Positions 49,072 to 58,161 of a DNA stretch of 64,000 nt are shown here, piece after piece. Position 1 is the first letter of the stretch. Every line of letters begins with the position of its first letter. Origin of the DNA: Actinomycetaceae bacterium TAE3-ERU4 (GTDB lineage: Bacteria; Actinomycetota; Actinomycetes; Actinomycetales; Actinomycetaceae); the NCBI GenBank assembly GCA_019218365.1, contig JAHUUJ010000002.1, positions 248,001 to 312,000 on the forward strand, read 5' to 3'. The translations under genes and the position numbers were made by a program. The notes below the pieces were generated by a model that was not told the origin of the DNA, did not search any database, and worked only from the letters and a program-made list of their open reading frames with translations.

Positions 49072-50099
49072 GGCGGGCAACGATTAAAGACATTGCCGCA
49101 GCCGCGGGAGTATCTGCATCAGCGGTTTCTTTTGCCCTAAACGATCGTCCCGGGCTGGGTGCGCAGACGCGCCAGAGAATTTTACAAACGGCAGAGGAAA
49201 TGGGATGGCGGCCGAACGAAAATGCTCGCGCGTTGACCTCTGATAGAGCGCGTTCCGTAGGGCTGATTATTGGACGTCCGGCACCCTCGATGACGGCGGA
49301 AGCCTTTTATTTTAATTTCTTGTGCGGAGTCGAAAAAGCTGCGACTCGGCACGATTGTTCCTTACGTTTACAGATTGTTGATTCGTTGGAGCAAGAGACG
49401 CAGCTGTATCGTCGCTGGTGGAATCAGCGCGCCGTAGATGGGGTTTTGCTGGTTGATATCTGTGAAGATGATCCGCGCCCTGAAGTGCTTGATGAATTAC
49501 AGTTGCCCTACGTAATCGTGGGTAATGCGCCGGCTAATATTGTGCGTTCCCACCGCCTTGAGATGCGTACCGCAGACAGTCAGGCGATGCAGATTTTGCT
49601 AGACCATTTGAAAGAAGAAGGATGCGAATCGGTAGCTTATATTTCCGGATATCGGGGAATGTCGCACACCCAGCAGCGGACGGAGGCTTTTGAACAATAT
49701 GCAAAGAAAATTGGGATGCGTGCACGCTGGGTAGATACTGACTATACCGAGGGTGTGGCGAAGGAAAAGACCTCCCAACTGCTGGAACTACCTGACCGCC
49801 CGCAGGCATTTATTTTCGATAACGAGGCTCTACTAATCGGTGGGTTTGATGAAATTCGTCGCCGCGGATTGGATGTACCGGGAGAAATTAGCGTAATTAG
49901 CTGGGAAGATGCCTATGTTTGCCGTGCTCTCCAGCCTACGATTACAGCTCTATCGCGTGACTCGATTGAGCTGGGAGCACAGGCTACCGAATTGCTGATG
50001 GAAAGTATCACTAACCCGGCTTTGCAATCGCGGACTTTCAAGACCCCGCAGTTGGTAGTGCGTGAGTCTACTCTACGCCGCGCGGCGATCATTCAGTAG
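49068..50099 (+). CDS. LacI-family transcriptional regulator
   Basis: A 343-residue DNA-binding regulator. The helix-turn-helix ATIKDIAAAAGVSASAVSFALN is at the very N-terminus with the hinge region after it (RPNENARALTSDRARSVGLI), followed by a periplasmic-binding-protein-like effector domain ending VVREST. Such proteins usually sense sugars or, in the PurR branch, purines. Translational coupling to guaB3 makes a purine-related ligand attractive but unproven. Its 3' end overlaps the convergent membrane-protein gene by 27 bases. Confidence 0.92.
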   Translation: MRRATIKDIAAAAGVSASAVSFALNDRPGLGAQTRQRILQTAEEMGWRPNENARALTSDRARSVGLIIGRPAPSMTAEAFYFNFLCGVEKAATRHDCSLRLQIVDSLEQETQLYRRWWNQRAVDGVLLVDICEDDPRPEVLDELQLPYVIVGNAPANIVRSHRLEMRTADSQAMQILLDHLKEEGCESVAYISGYRGMSHTQQRTEAFEQYAKKIGMRARWVDTDYTEGVAKEKTSQLLELPDRPQAFIFDNEALLIGGFDEIRRRGLDVPGEISVISWEDAYVCRALQPTITALSRDSIELGAQATELLMESITNPALQSRTFKTPQLVVRESTLRRAAIIQ

Positions 50100-51737
50100 A
50101 ATCAGCCCAAGAGCCACCAAAACCGGGGCGAAAGCAAAGTACCTAAAGGGAATCATGGTGGGTGAAGTGAGCATTAGAGTTACCCACATGAGCAATCCCG
50201 GTAGGCTAAAGGCGAGGATGGGCCAGCGGCGCGAATAGACGGCCCCTACTATCAGTAGTATCCATGCCCAAAACCAGATTCCAATTTTTCCAAATATTTG
50301 GGAAAAAGAAACTGTCAGGGTATCTATTGTCTTAGCGAACGAGGTAGGCAGCAGCGGGGAATAGGTAATTCCCTTACTTTGATAGAACTGTCTAATTTTT
50401 TTCCAATCGGTAGGTTTCAGATTGGAAAATGGGCGGTTGAAATAGCTTTGAGTTTGTTCTTTGTGTGGACGCAAATCGAAGTCCCAAGCCGGTTGTGTGT
50501 GAAGTAAATACCCCTGTAGGTAAGAAGTGGCGCAGGAGGGTGCGTCAGTAATAAAACTTTCTAAGAATTGCTTAGAACGGGAATTGATTGCTTCGGGTTT
50601 AAACCCCGGCCCGTATTTGATTCTATCTACGGTTTTCGCATCGTAGAGCTTTTTCCAGCTTTCTATGGGGATTGCTGAAGAATAGAGACGCTTAGAACTT
50701 TCTGAGACGCACTCGGGAGATTCTTTTAAAGAATGGGCAATTAGCTGGAGGGGAATGCCTACACTTTCCACGAACTTGTGTTTGCCGGCAAGATGGGCAC
50801 TCAAACGCAGCGGGAGAATTACCAGTATCGAACTAATCGCACAGATTGCAATGATTTGTCGCAGGTACTTGCGTCCCCAAAAAATCAACAAGGGAAGTAG
50901 AGCAAAGAAAACTACGGTTGCATTGTTGCGGAACAAAGCAAATCCCACCAGGGATACTAAAAGCGCAACTCGGAAGAAACGATTAAGCAAAAGCGAACGC
51001 GAATCGTTGCAAAGTAGGTAAATCAAGTAGGAAAGCAAAATTGTAAATATAGTACTTAGACTATCTTTTACGAGGGCGAATGAGTAGTTTGCTACCAGCG
51101 GGGTAAAGGCGCAGAAGAAAACCAAAATCCAACGTTTGTGAAGGCTGATTCCCCGTAATCCGAGATGGGCAGCAATCCCGGCCAGTATCATCGCCCAAAG
51201 GAGCATTTGTAAAATTGCAAAAATTACAACTCCGGGAACATAGCTTCCGGTAAGTAAATCTAGCCCGCGAACTAGCCCGCCCAATAATAGGTTATAGGGA
51301 AGGGGGTGTTGGTTCGAAATCGCAACGGGAATCTTAATGATGAAATAGATGTCGTTCATTGAGGCCAATGGCCAAAAAGACAGGAAGAAAACGCTCCAGG
51401 ATAAAACTAGAACAAGGAAGAACTGAAGAAAATCCCGACGTGCAGACGAGGGGATTGTAGCTAAGACCCGGTGTGTTCCCCGGGGGGACGCGAAGCGATT
51501 ACGGCGCGATGTTTGCAGAATTTGCCTTGAACAAGGTGAATTGGCAGAAGTATCCAGGTAAGTGAGCAGGAAATATATGGCTAGGGCGGACAAAACCAGA
51601 TTGAGTAAAAGTAGCGGAAAACTAAAATTTGCGGTTGAAAATACCGGCCCGCGGCTAAATCTGGCAAGGAGAGAAAAGAAAGTAAAAACAAAAGCGAAAG
51701 CAACGGTATATGCCAGTTTTCTGCTTCTAATGTTCAT
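50073..51737 (-). CDS. Polytopic membrane protein, possibly DUF6020/GT-C-like
   Basis: A 554-residue protein with about ten or more hydrophobic segments and a soluble stretch near residues 340-470. The early block SMNDIYFIIKIPVAISNQHPLPYNLLL after two helices, and the layout of the rest, recall DUF6020 and other GT-C-fold glycosyltransferase-like proteins; I infer this from pattern only. GAGGAAA precedes the ATG at 51737; an in-frame start 7 codons upstream is less likely. Codon use is more AT-rich than in its neighbours, and it has no operon partner, so acquisition by transfer is possible. Confidence 0.72.
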   Translation of the reverse strand: MNIRSRKLAYTVAFAFVFTFFSLLARFSRGPVFSTANFSFPLLLLNLVLSALAIYFLLTYLDTSANSPCSRQILQTSRRNRFASPRGTHRVLATIPSSARRDFLQFFLVLVLSWSVFFLSFWPLASMNDIYFIIKIPVAISNQHPLPYNLLLGGLVRGLDLLTGSYVPGVVIFAILQMLLWAMILAGIAAHLGLRGISLHKRWILVFFCAFTPLVANYSFALVKDSLSTIFTILLSYLIYLLCNDSRSLLLNRFFRVALLVSLVGFALFRNNATVVFFALLPLLIFWGRKYLRQIIAICAISSILVILPLRLSAHLAGKHKFVESVGIPLQLIAHSLKESPECVSESSKRLYSSAIPIESWKKLYDAKTVDRIKYGPGFKPEAINSRSKQFLESFITDAPSCATSYLQGYLLHTQPAWDFDLRPHKEQTQSYFNRPFSNLKPTDWKKIRQFYQSKGITYSPLLPTSFAKTIDTLTVSFSQIFGKIGIWFWAWILLIVGAVYSRRWPILAFSLPGLLMWVTLMLTSPTMIPFRYFAFAPVLVALGLILLNDRRAA

Positions 51738-51953
51738 TGCTTTCCTCGCCTGGAACAAAAAGAAAAATTCTTTTTCGTGCCAAAATACTTTTCTTACTCC
51801 CTAGATTCTAGGACCTATAGCAGTGTTTTGGGGATTAAGGCTAAAAAATATTCGAATAAATCCCAAAAAATGCCTTGAGTTTTAGCGGCCTACACCACGT
51901 TGGTAGATAATTAGAAAGAATAAATAGTTATCTACTTTGGAGAAGAAAGAACT

Positions 51954-53345
51954 ATGACTGAATACCGAATCGAACACGACACAATGGGAGAGGTGCGTGT
52001 TCCTGTGAACGCTCTTTACGCTGCACAGACGCAGCGTGCCGTAGAAAACTTCCCAATTTCAGGGCGCACTCTCGAACGCCACCAGATTTGGGCTTTAGGG
52101 CAGATTAAACGCGCTGCGGCGGTAGTTAACTGCGAGCTGGGAATCATTGACGAACCTACTCGTGACGCAATTGTTTCCGGAGCGCAGGAAGTAATCGATG
52201 CGAAGCACGATGATCAGTTCCCCATTGACGTGTTCCAGACTGGTTCGGGTACCTCGTCGAACATGAATACTAACGAGGTCGTAGCAACTTTGGCTACGCA
52301 GGTTAAGGGGGCACAGGTGCACCCGAACGACCACGTAAACGCTTCTCAGTCCTCCAACGATGTCTTCCCCTCATCCATCCATATTGCGGCGATGCAAGCC
52401 ATTGAAGAGGTTTTACTTCCAGGACTGGAAACTTTGGCTGTTTCCCTGGAAGCAAAAGCTGAAGAGTTCAAGGATGTAGTTAAGTCTGGGCGTACTCATC
52501 TGATGGACGCTACCCCCATCATGCTTGGCCAGGAGTTCTCCGGATACGCCACTCAGCTCCGTTACGGTATTGACCGAGTTAAGGCCGCTCAGCCACGTTT
52601 GGCCGAACTACCGCTGGGAGGTACAGCTGTCGGTACCGGAATTAACACCCCCAAGGGATTTAGCCAGAAGGTAATCGCCGAAATTGCAAAGAACACCGGA
52701 CTACCTTTGCGTGAGGCAGACAACCATTTCGAAGCTCAGTCGGCACAGGATTCGCTCGTGGAAATGTCTGGTGCATTGCGTACCATCGCGGTTTCCCTAA
52801 CAAAGATTGCTAACGACCTGCGATGGATGGGATCTGGTCCCCGGACCGGAATTGGTGAATTGGCGTTACCTGACCTGCAGCCGGGATCGTCGATTATGCC
52901 CGGAAAGGTAAACCCGGTTCTACCCGAAGCTACGGTACAGGTAGCAGCCCAGGTAATCGGTAATGACGCAGCAATCGCTTTTGCCGGCGCCCAAGGTAAC
53001 TTCGACCTGCTTGTAATGTTGCCGGTAATGGCTCGTAACCTGCTCGAATCAATTAATATCGTCGGAAACGTTTCTCGTGTGCTGGCCGGACGTTGCATCG
53101 ACGGGCTTGTGGCTAACGTTGAGCGTTGCCGCGAATACGCTGAATCTTCACCCTCGATTGTTACCCCGATGAACCGCATCATCGGTTACGAAGCGGCCGC
53201 TAAGATAGCTAAGCACTCGGTAAAGAAGAACCTGACTATTCGTGAGGCCGTAATTGACCTCGGGTATGTAGAACGCGGTGAAGTAACCGAAGAACAACTT
53301 GACTCCGCTCTTGATGTCGCTTCCATGACTCATCCTGCCGAATAG
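51954..53345 (+). CDS. fumC: Class II fumarate hydratase
   Basis: Interconverts fumarate and L-malate, iron-independent class. The 463-residue protein has [27 protein letters not shown] and the family signature [12 protein letters not shown] from residue 311, whose serine loop carries the catalytic base. GGAGAAGA precedes the ATG. It is monocistronic. Together with the sdhCAB operon it gives a succinate-fumarate-malate route. Confidence 0.97.
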   Translation: MTEYRIEHDTMGEVRVPVNALYAAQTQRAVENFPISGRTLERHQIWALGQIKRAAAVVNCELGIIDEPTRDAIVSGAQEVIDAKHDDQFPIDVFQTGSGTSSNMNTNEVVATLATQVKGAQVHPNDHVNASQSSNDVFPSSIHIAAMQAIEEVLLPGLETLAVSLEAKAEEFKDVVKSGRTHLMDATPIMLGQEFSGYATQLRYGIDRVKAAQPRLAELPLGGTAVGTGINTPKGFSQKVIAEIAKNTGLPLREADNHFEAQSAQDSLVEMSGALRTIAVSLTKIANDLRWMGSGPRTGIGELALPDLQPGSSIMPGKVNPVLPEATVQVAAQVIGNDAAIAFAGAQGNFDLLVMLPVMARNLLESINIVGNVSRVLAGRCIDGLVANVERCREYAESSPSIVTPMNRIIGYEAAAKIAKHSVKKNLTIREAVIDLGYVERGEVTEEQLDSALDVASMTHPAE

Positions 53346-53365
53346 TGTAACTCTCTAAGAAGTAA

Positions 53366-53400
53366 GTTGGCCCCGTCGCTTGACGGGGCCAACACTTATA
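53366..53400. terminator. Terminator between fumC and the O-methyltransferase gene
   Basis: GTTGGCCCCGTC and GACGGGGCCAAC form a perfect 12-bp stem with a GCTT loop 20 bases after the fumC stop. Trailing T-content is low on both strands, so efficiency is uncertain. Confidence 0.78.
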
Positions 53401-53419
53401 AAAGAAAAACGTTCATAAA

Positions 53420-54046
53420 CTAGGGCTTAACCGCCACTAAAAGACCGTCTCCGACAGGTAAAAGACAGGGAATGAAACCCAGTGGTCCAAGTAGTTCACG
53501 GCCGGTTTCCCGCATTCCCAACGTAACCATATCGCGGCGTGCCGGGTCGGCAACGGCCCCACCCCAAAGCGCATGAACACAGGCTAGTACACCACCCGAA
53601 CGAAGCATTCGCGCGGCATGTAAAGCATAGTAGGGCATTTCTTCAGGGTCTCCGTCAAGAACTACCATGTCGTATGCTCCGGTATTCATCCGTGGCATCA
53701 AATCCAGGGCACGTCCACCGAATAGACGCATTCTGCTGGGGGAGTAGCCAGCTCCCAGGAAAGCTGAACGAGCTAGCCGCTGGAACTCACCCTCAATTTC
53801 TACCGAGGTTAGCATTCCGCTTTCGTTCATGCCCTCTAGTAAATACAGCCCAGAAACTCCGCAACCTGTGCCCACTTCAAAAACCGAACGAGCGTTAATC
53901 GCCCGCGCCAGAACCCTTAAAGTCGAGCCAATTCCAGCGGAAACCGGGCCTGCTCCAACTTCAATTGCGGCTAGGCGTGTTGCGAGGATAGTTTCAGTCT
54001 CCGGGACGAAGGATTCCGCGTAGTCCCAAGATAAAGCAATATCCAC
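53420..54046 (-). CDS. O-methyltransferase family protein
   Basis: A 208-residue SAM-dependent methyltransferase of the catechol/caffeoyl-CoA O-methyltransferase-like family. SVFEVGTGCGVSGLYLLEGM is the SAM-binding loop, and YDMVVLDGDPEEM supplies the metal-side acidic residues. It is close in type to mycobacterial Rv1220c as I recall it; the substrate is unknown. It starts with GTG after AAGGAGGG, which overlaps the mrp stop, and is the last gene of the minus-strand operon. Confidence 0.88.
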   Translation of the reverse strand: MDIALSWDYAESFVPETETILATRLAAIEVGAGPVSAGIGSTLRVLARAINARSVFEVGTGCGVSGLYLLEGMNESGMLTSVEIEGEFQRLARSAFLGAGYSPSRMRLFGGRALDLMPRMNTGAYDMVVLDGDPEEMPYYALHAARMLRSGGVLACVHALWGGAVADPARRDMVTLGMRETGRELLGPLGFIPCLLPVGDGLLVAVKP

Positions 54047-54055
54047 AAACCCTCC

Positions 54056-55171
54056 TTATAGGGGAGAAACGCCGAGGCTACGGCCCTTTAGACCGCGCGA
54101 GCGCTTCGCTAGAACCCGAGCAACAGAATCGAGTGCTTCAGCACTTACTCCGCCACGTAATACGACGGGAGTTCCCTCGTCAGAACCTTCACGCAGATTC
54201 ATATCTAGCGGGACCTGAGCCAGTAGAGGAATCTCGTATCCAAGTTGGGCAGAAAGTCGCTTTGAAACCTGCTCGCCTCCACCGGAACCGAAAAGCTCTA
54301 GACGTGAACCGTCAGGTTGGGGCATGTAGGACATATTTTCGATTACACCGACCACACGCTGCTTGGTTTGAGTGGCAATCGAACCAGCTCGCTCAGCAAC
54401 TTCTGCGGCAGCTACCTGTGGAGTGGTAACAACGACAATTTCCGCGTTGGGAAGTAACTGGGAAATCGAAATAGCCACGTCTCCGGTACCGGGAGGTAAA
54501 TCTAGCAAGAGTGCGTCCAAATCACCCCAGAAAACATCCGCCAAGAACTGTTGAATTGCCCGGTGGAGCATCGGTCCACGCCATACCACAGGCGTTCCTT
54601 CCGGGACAAACATGCCGATACTCATAACCTTTACCCCGTGTGCAACCGGGGGAATAATCATCTCATCGACTTTCTGCGCCGGTTCGTTTACCCCCATCAT
54701 GCGAGGGATAGAAAAACCGTAAATATCTGCGTCAAGAACGCCCACCTTAAGACCCTGGGCCGCAAGAGAAGTAGCTAGGTTAGCGGTAATTGAAGATTTT
54801 CCAACCCCACCCTTACCGGAAGTGATGGCATAGATGCGGGTGAAGCAACCGGGTTTAGTGAAGGGAATAGAGCGTTCGGCGTGCCCGGTCAGTTTCTCCC
54901 GCAGAGCTTTTTTCTGCTCATCACTCATCACACCCATTTCAACCTCTACCGAGGTAACACCGGGGACCTTAGAAACTTCCGCTTTGACGTCCTCGGTAAT
55001 TTTTGTTTTCAGCGGGCACCCGGAAGTTGTCAGGTCTACACCCACCACCACGGCACCGGTTTCAGAAATGTTTACAGAACGTAACATTCCCAACTCGACA
55101 ATCGGGCGACGAATCTCGGGGTCAATTACCTTTTCTAGAGCGGCATTTACAGCCGCAACATCAACCTTCAC
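54056..55171 (-). CDS. mrp: Mrp/NBP35-type iron-sulfur carrier ATPase
   Basis: A 371-residue protein thought to carry [4Fe-4S] clusters to target enzymes. The N-terminal MIP18/DUF59 domain (about 1-95, VNAALEKVIDPEIRRPIVELG) is followed by a deviant Walker A (SGKGGVGKSS), DADIYGFSIPRMMG and DALLLDLPPGTGD. The paired C-terminal cysteines typical of many Mrp proteins are not evident, a point to check. It starts with GTG after GAGG, 26 bases after the DUF1003 gene. Confidence 0.92.
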   Translation of the reverse strand: MKVDVAAVNAALEKVIDPEIRRPIVELGMLRSVNISETGAVVVGVDLTTSGCPLKTKITEDVKAEVSKVPGVTSVEVEMGVMSDEQKKALREKLTGHAERSIPFTKPGCFTRIYAITSGKGGVGKSSITANLATSLAAQGLKVGVLDADIYGFSIPRMMGVNEPAQKVDEMIIPPVAHGVKVMSIGMFVPEGTPVVWRGPMLHRAIQQFLADVFWGDLDALLLDLPPGTGDVAISISQLLPNAEIVVVTTPQVAAAEVAERAGSIATQTKQRVVGVIENMSYMPQPDGSRLELFGSGGGEQVSKRLSAQLGYEIPLLAQVPLDMNLREGSDEGTPVVLRGGVSAEALDSVARVLAKRSRGLKGRSLGVSPL

Positions 55172-55197
55172 TTAATCCTCGCATTCAAATCTCAAAA

Positions 55198-55734
55198 TCA
55201 TTCATTTACCGAATGATTAGTTCCAGACCGGGCTGAAGCCGAGTCTGCGGCATCCTTACGGATTTCTTCCAACAGGTCTTCCAGCGTATCGCGAAGCTCC
55301 GAACGAACGAAGTCACGAGTTGCAACATCCTGCATTGACAGACGCAAAGAAGAAAGCTCACGAGCCAAAAACTCGGTATCGGCTAGGTTTCGTTCAGCTC
55401 GTGTGCGGTCTTGCTCGGCAAGGACTCTGTCACGCTGTTCCTGACGATTTTGTGCCAACAAAATCAATGGAGCCGCGTAAGAAGCCTGCGTCGAAAACGC
55501 TAGATTTAGAAGAATAAAGGGGTAGGGGTCAAAGCTATAACCGTATATTCCCACCAGGTTCAGCGTAATCCATATAATCACGAACCCCGTCATGTAAAGA
55601 ATAAATTTCGGGGTTCCCATGAAATTCGCAAAAGATTCCGAAAAACGACCGAAAGATTCCTCAAAAGAACTCTCGGAACGGAAACGGCTAAAAAAGCCAC
55701 GACGCTCACGGGGAGTATCAAGACGCTCAGCCAT
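55198..55734 (-). CDS. DUF1003 family membrane protein
   Basis: A 178-residue protein of unknown function. Two transmembrane segments in the DUF1003 pattern lie at about 45-65 (FILYMTGFVIIWITLNLVGI) and 75-100 (the PFILLNLAFSTQASYAAPLI region), followed by a long charged, probably coiled-coil C-terminus. The ATG at 55734 is preceded by AAAGGA and overlaps the upstream gene by 8 bases, so the two are coupled. Confidence 0.88.
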   Translation of the reverse strand: MAERLDTPRERRGFFSRFRSESSFEESFGRFSESFANFMGTPKFILYMTGFVIIWITLNLVGIYGYSFDPYPFILLNLAFSTQASYAAPLILLAQNRQEQRDRVLAEQDRTRAERNLADTEFLARELSSLRLSMQDVATRDFVRSELRDTLEDLLEEIRKDAADSASARSGTNHSVNE

Positions 55735-57031
55735 GCGCCGCGTTCCTTTCAATCGCTCGGTCAGTTACTTCTTCATCCGCATCACGCCAGTCGTCGGGCA
55801 TCAAATTATCGAGGACGTCGTCTACCGAGACCGCCCCCAAAAGCTTGCCCGCATCATCGACAACCGGTACTGCGGTTAGATTATAGGTAGCCATTAAACG
55901 GGTTACCGTACCGATTGAAACTTCGGGTGTGACCGGCTCAAGGTCCATATCCAAAATTGACCCGATTAGAGTCTGCGGGGGTTCACGCAGCGCACGCTGT
56001 AGATGAACTACCCCCAGGTACTTTCCAGTCGGGGTCTCTAGTGGGGGACGAGTCACAAAGACAATCGCGGCCAAAGTCGCTGGAATATCCTCCCGACGGA
56101 CGTTAGCTAGCAGCATTGAAACTGTGGCTTCAGGAGGAAGAATAATCGGCTCGGTCGTCATCAAACCACCCGCGGTATGCTCCGCATAGCTCATTAGACG
56201 ACGCACGTCCTCGGCCTCTTCGGGCTCCATCAAATCCAGAAGCTGGCTAGCCTTAGCCTGCGGCAACTCAGAAACCAAGTCCGCCGCGTCATCGGGCTGC
56301 ATCTCATCCAAAACGTCCGCTGCGCGCTTTGCTTCCAAAGCAGAAACAATCAGGACTCGGTCGTCATCTGAAAGTTCTTCCAAAACGTCCGCCAGACGTT
56401 CATCGGGGAGCTGCTGGGCAACCTCAATCATTCGTTGATCAGACAAATCATGCAAAGAATCAGCCACGTCCGCCGGTTTGAGATTTTCCAAAGAAGCCAA
56501 CAAAGTAGAAGCATCCTGCGGTAACCCAGCCGTCGCTGTGCCCGTAATTTCCCCGACCTCTACCAAAAGAGATTCGCCGGTACGTCGATAACCCAGAGTA
56601 GAGGGACGAACCCGCTCAATGAAATATTGTGAAACTACCCAATCGCGTTGTGGGGTAATCGACAGCGCAATATCAGAAATACGGCCCGGGCCCGACCCAT
56701 CCTTAAACTCCACCAGTCGATCAAGCATGTCCGCAATCGCCATAGATTCACTATTGCGTTGCTTAAAGCGACGAATATCCATTCGTCCGGTCATAATTAC
56801 CGCTCCGGCCTCAATCGAAGTAACCCGCGTGAAAGGTAAGAAAACACGGCGACGAGAGTCGACCTCAACTACCATTCCCACTGCGCGCGGGGCACCCCGA
56901 AAACGCATCAGCAAAACAATATCAACCACGCGACCAACACGGTCACCAATCGGATCAAAAACGGGAGTTCCAGCTAACTTAGCCGCAAAAACACGAGTCG
57001 TGCGGTTCTTACGCTGTCTCGTCTCGGACAT
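55727..57031 (-). CDS. Soluble MgtE_N/CBS domain protein with PRC-barrel-like start
   Basis: A 434-residue protein. Two PRC-barrel-like segments (about 10-80 and 90-160) precede an MgtE N-terminal domain of helical repeats (about 170-290, LADVLEELSDDDRVLIVSALE) and a CBS pair (about 290-420). The membrane domain that makes MgtE a magnesium channel is absent, so it is more likely a magnesium- or nucleotide-sensing cytosolic partner than a transporter. GAGGGGG precedes the ATG. It leads the operon; TAGAAT at 57093-57088 (minus strand) is a possible -10. Confidence 0.88.
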   Translation of the reverse strand: MSETRQRKNRTTRVFAAKLAGTPVFDPIGDRVGRVVDIVLLMRFRGAPRAVGMVVEVDSRRRVFLPFTRVTSIEAGAVIMTGRMDIRRFKQRNSESMAIADMLDRLVEFKDGSGPGRISDIALSITPQRDWVVSQYFIERVRPSTLGYRRTGESLLVEVGEITGTATAGLPQDASTLLASLENLKPADVADSLHDLSDQRMIEVAQQLPDERLADVLEELSDDDRVLIVSALEAKRAADVLDEMQPDDAADLVSELPQAKASQLLDLMEPEEAEDVRRLMSYAEHTAGGLMTTEPIILPPEATVSMLLANVRREDIPATLAAIVFVTRPPLETPTGKYLGVVHLQRALREPPQTLIGSILDMDLEPVTPEVSIGTVTRLMATYNLTAVPVVDDAGKLLGAVSVDDVLDNLMPDDWRDADEEVTDRAIERNAAHG

Positions 57032-57261
57032 AAAACCCCCTCAAACACAAAACCAATCTTAAAAATAAAAAAAGATACCTACTAACTATTCTAACGGTTA
57101 GGACGAGTTAAAGGACAGGAGCTGAGTAATCTCACTACAGGGCCACAAGCGAAATCCAGGGAATTTCCCAAATAACTCCAAAGTATGTGAGAAGTCGCGG
57201 GAAATAGAGCAAAGGTTAGCCCCCTTGGCACAAAGAAATAGCAAATGCGGAGAAAATAGGG

Positions 57262-57267
57262 CAAAAT
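57262..57267 (+). promoter_or_regulatory. Putative -10 box of a leaderless transcript (57274 gene)
   Basis: CAAAAT stands 6 bases before the ATG at 57274 and no Shine-Dalgarno sequence is present. Evidence is weaker than for the TAAAAT cases because the first T is lacking. Confidence 0.4.
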
Positions 57268-57273
57268 CGACCC

Positions 57274-58098
57274 ATGTCCATGAACAGAATTAACTTTGAC
57301 CGTATAGAACTTCCCAAGGGGAACACCGTTGCCTGTTTCGCAGAACAATCGCAGGCCCGTGACGCTGTTAACTTACTTTCCGAAAACGGAATAGATATAA
57401 AAAACGTTTCCATCGTTGGAACAGACCTTAAGCTCGTTGAACATGTCACCGGAAAAATTACCCTCGGTCGGGTTTTATTCGCGGGCATGGCGCAGGGACT
57501 TTGGCTCGGTTTAATGATGGCTCTTATCTTCGTTGCCGTCAGCGAAAAACCCTCTTGGCCGACCGCCGCAATGGCCGTCACCATCGGTATGGGAGGAGGA
57601 TTGCTCTTCGGGCTATTCGCATACTTCCTTCGCCCCCGTGCGCAAAATCAGGTAACTACCCACTCGCACGTAGTTGCCGCTTCCTACGAAGTACGTTGCG
57701 TCGAGGACTCCGCCAAAGCTAGAGAAATCCTTGCCGCTATGCCTGGAAACCAGTACCGTCAGGTTACCCAGACCCCACGTATTGACGATCCTTCGACTCG
57801 CCCTCCGCGCTACGGTGTTCGCCTGGCCGAGGACGAAAAGGCAAAGATTTTGCACCGTTCCCAGCAAGAACGTGAGGAAATCCGTCGCGCCCGCGGATTG
57901 AGCAAACCGGAAGAAAATGCGGAAAACGGTCTGCACGGCGACCCAGACGATACTCACGAGAGTGCGCCTACCGCGGACAATCCCTATCGTCGGATTCCCT
58001 CCCGTCGCTCTACCCGTCAGCAAAAAGCAGCGGCTGACGCGGCACAGGAAGAATCTCACGCAAAAGAAGAAACTTCCGAAGATTCCAAAAGCGAATAG
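57274..58098 (+). CDS. General-stress-protein-like membrane protein
   Basis: A 274-residue protein. Residues about 10-60 (GNTVACFAEQSQARDAVNLLSENGIDIKNVSIVG region) match the general stress protein 17M/YflT-like fold; two transmembrane helices follow (about 68-115); the rest is a charged cytoplasmic tail ending in Glu/Lys-rich low complexity. Function unknown. A similar protein lies near the mrp/DUF1003/MgtE_N genes in M. tuberculosis as I recall it, suggesting conserved linkage. An alternative start is the ATG two codons later. Confidence 0.82.
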   Translation: MSMNRINFDRIELPKGNTVACFAEQSQARDAVNLLSENGIDIKNVSIVGTDLKLVEHVTGKITLGRVLFAGMAQGLWLGLMMALIFVAVSEKPSWPTAAMAVTIGMGGGLLFGLFAYFLRPRAQNQVTTHSHVVAASYEVRCVEDSAKAREILAAMPGNQYRQVTQTPRIDDPSTRPPRYGVRLAEDEKAKILHRSQQEREEIRRARGLSKPEENAENGLHGDPDDTHESAPTADNPYRRIPSRRSTRQQKAAADAAQEESHAKEETSEDSKSE

Positions 58099-58111
58099 AT
58101 AAAACCTAAAA

Positions 58112-58149
58112 CTTAGGGGCGAGAACCAATCTTGGTTCTCGCCCCTAAG
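58112..58149. terminator. Bidirectional terminator between the 57274 gene and pepP
   Basis: CTTAGGGGCGAGAACCA and TGGTTCTCGCCCCTAAG form a perfect 17-bp stem around ATCT. T-rich sequence follows on the minus side (TTTTAGG). Confidence 0.88.
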
Positions 58150-58161
58150 CTATGCGCTAAA

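Noticed and set aside
51300-51330. T-loop-like GGTTCGAAATC suggesting a tRNA
   Set aside because: No matching acceptor or anticodon stems are found, and it lies inside a long coding region on the minus strand.
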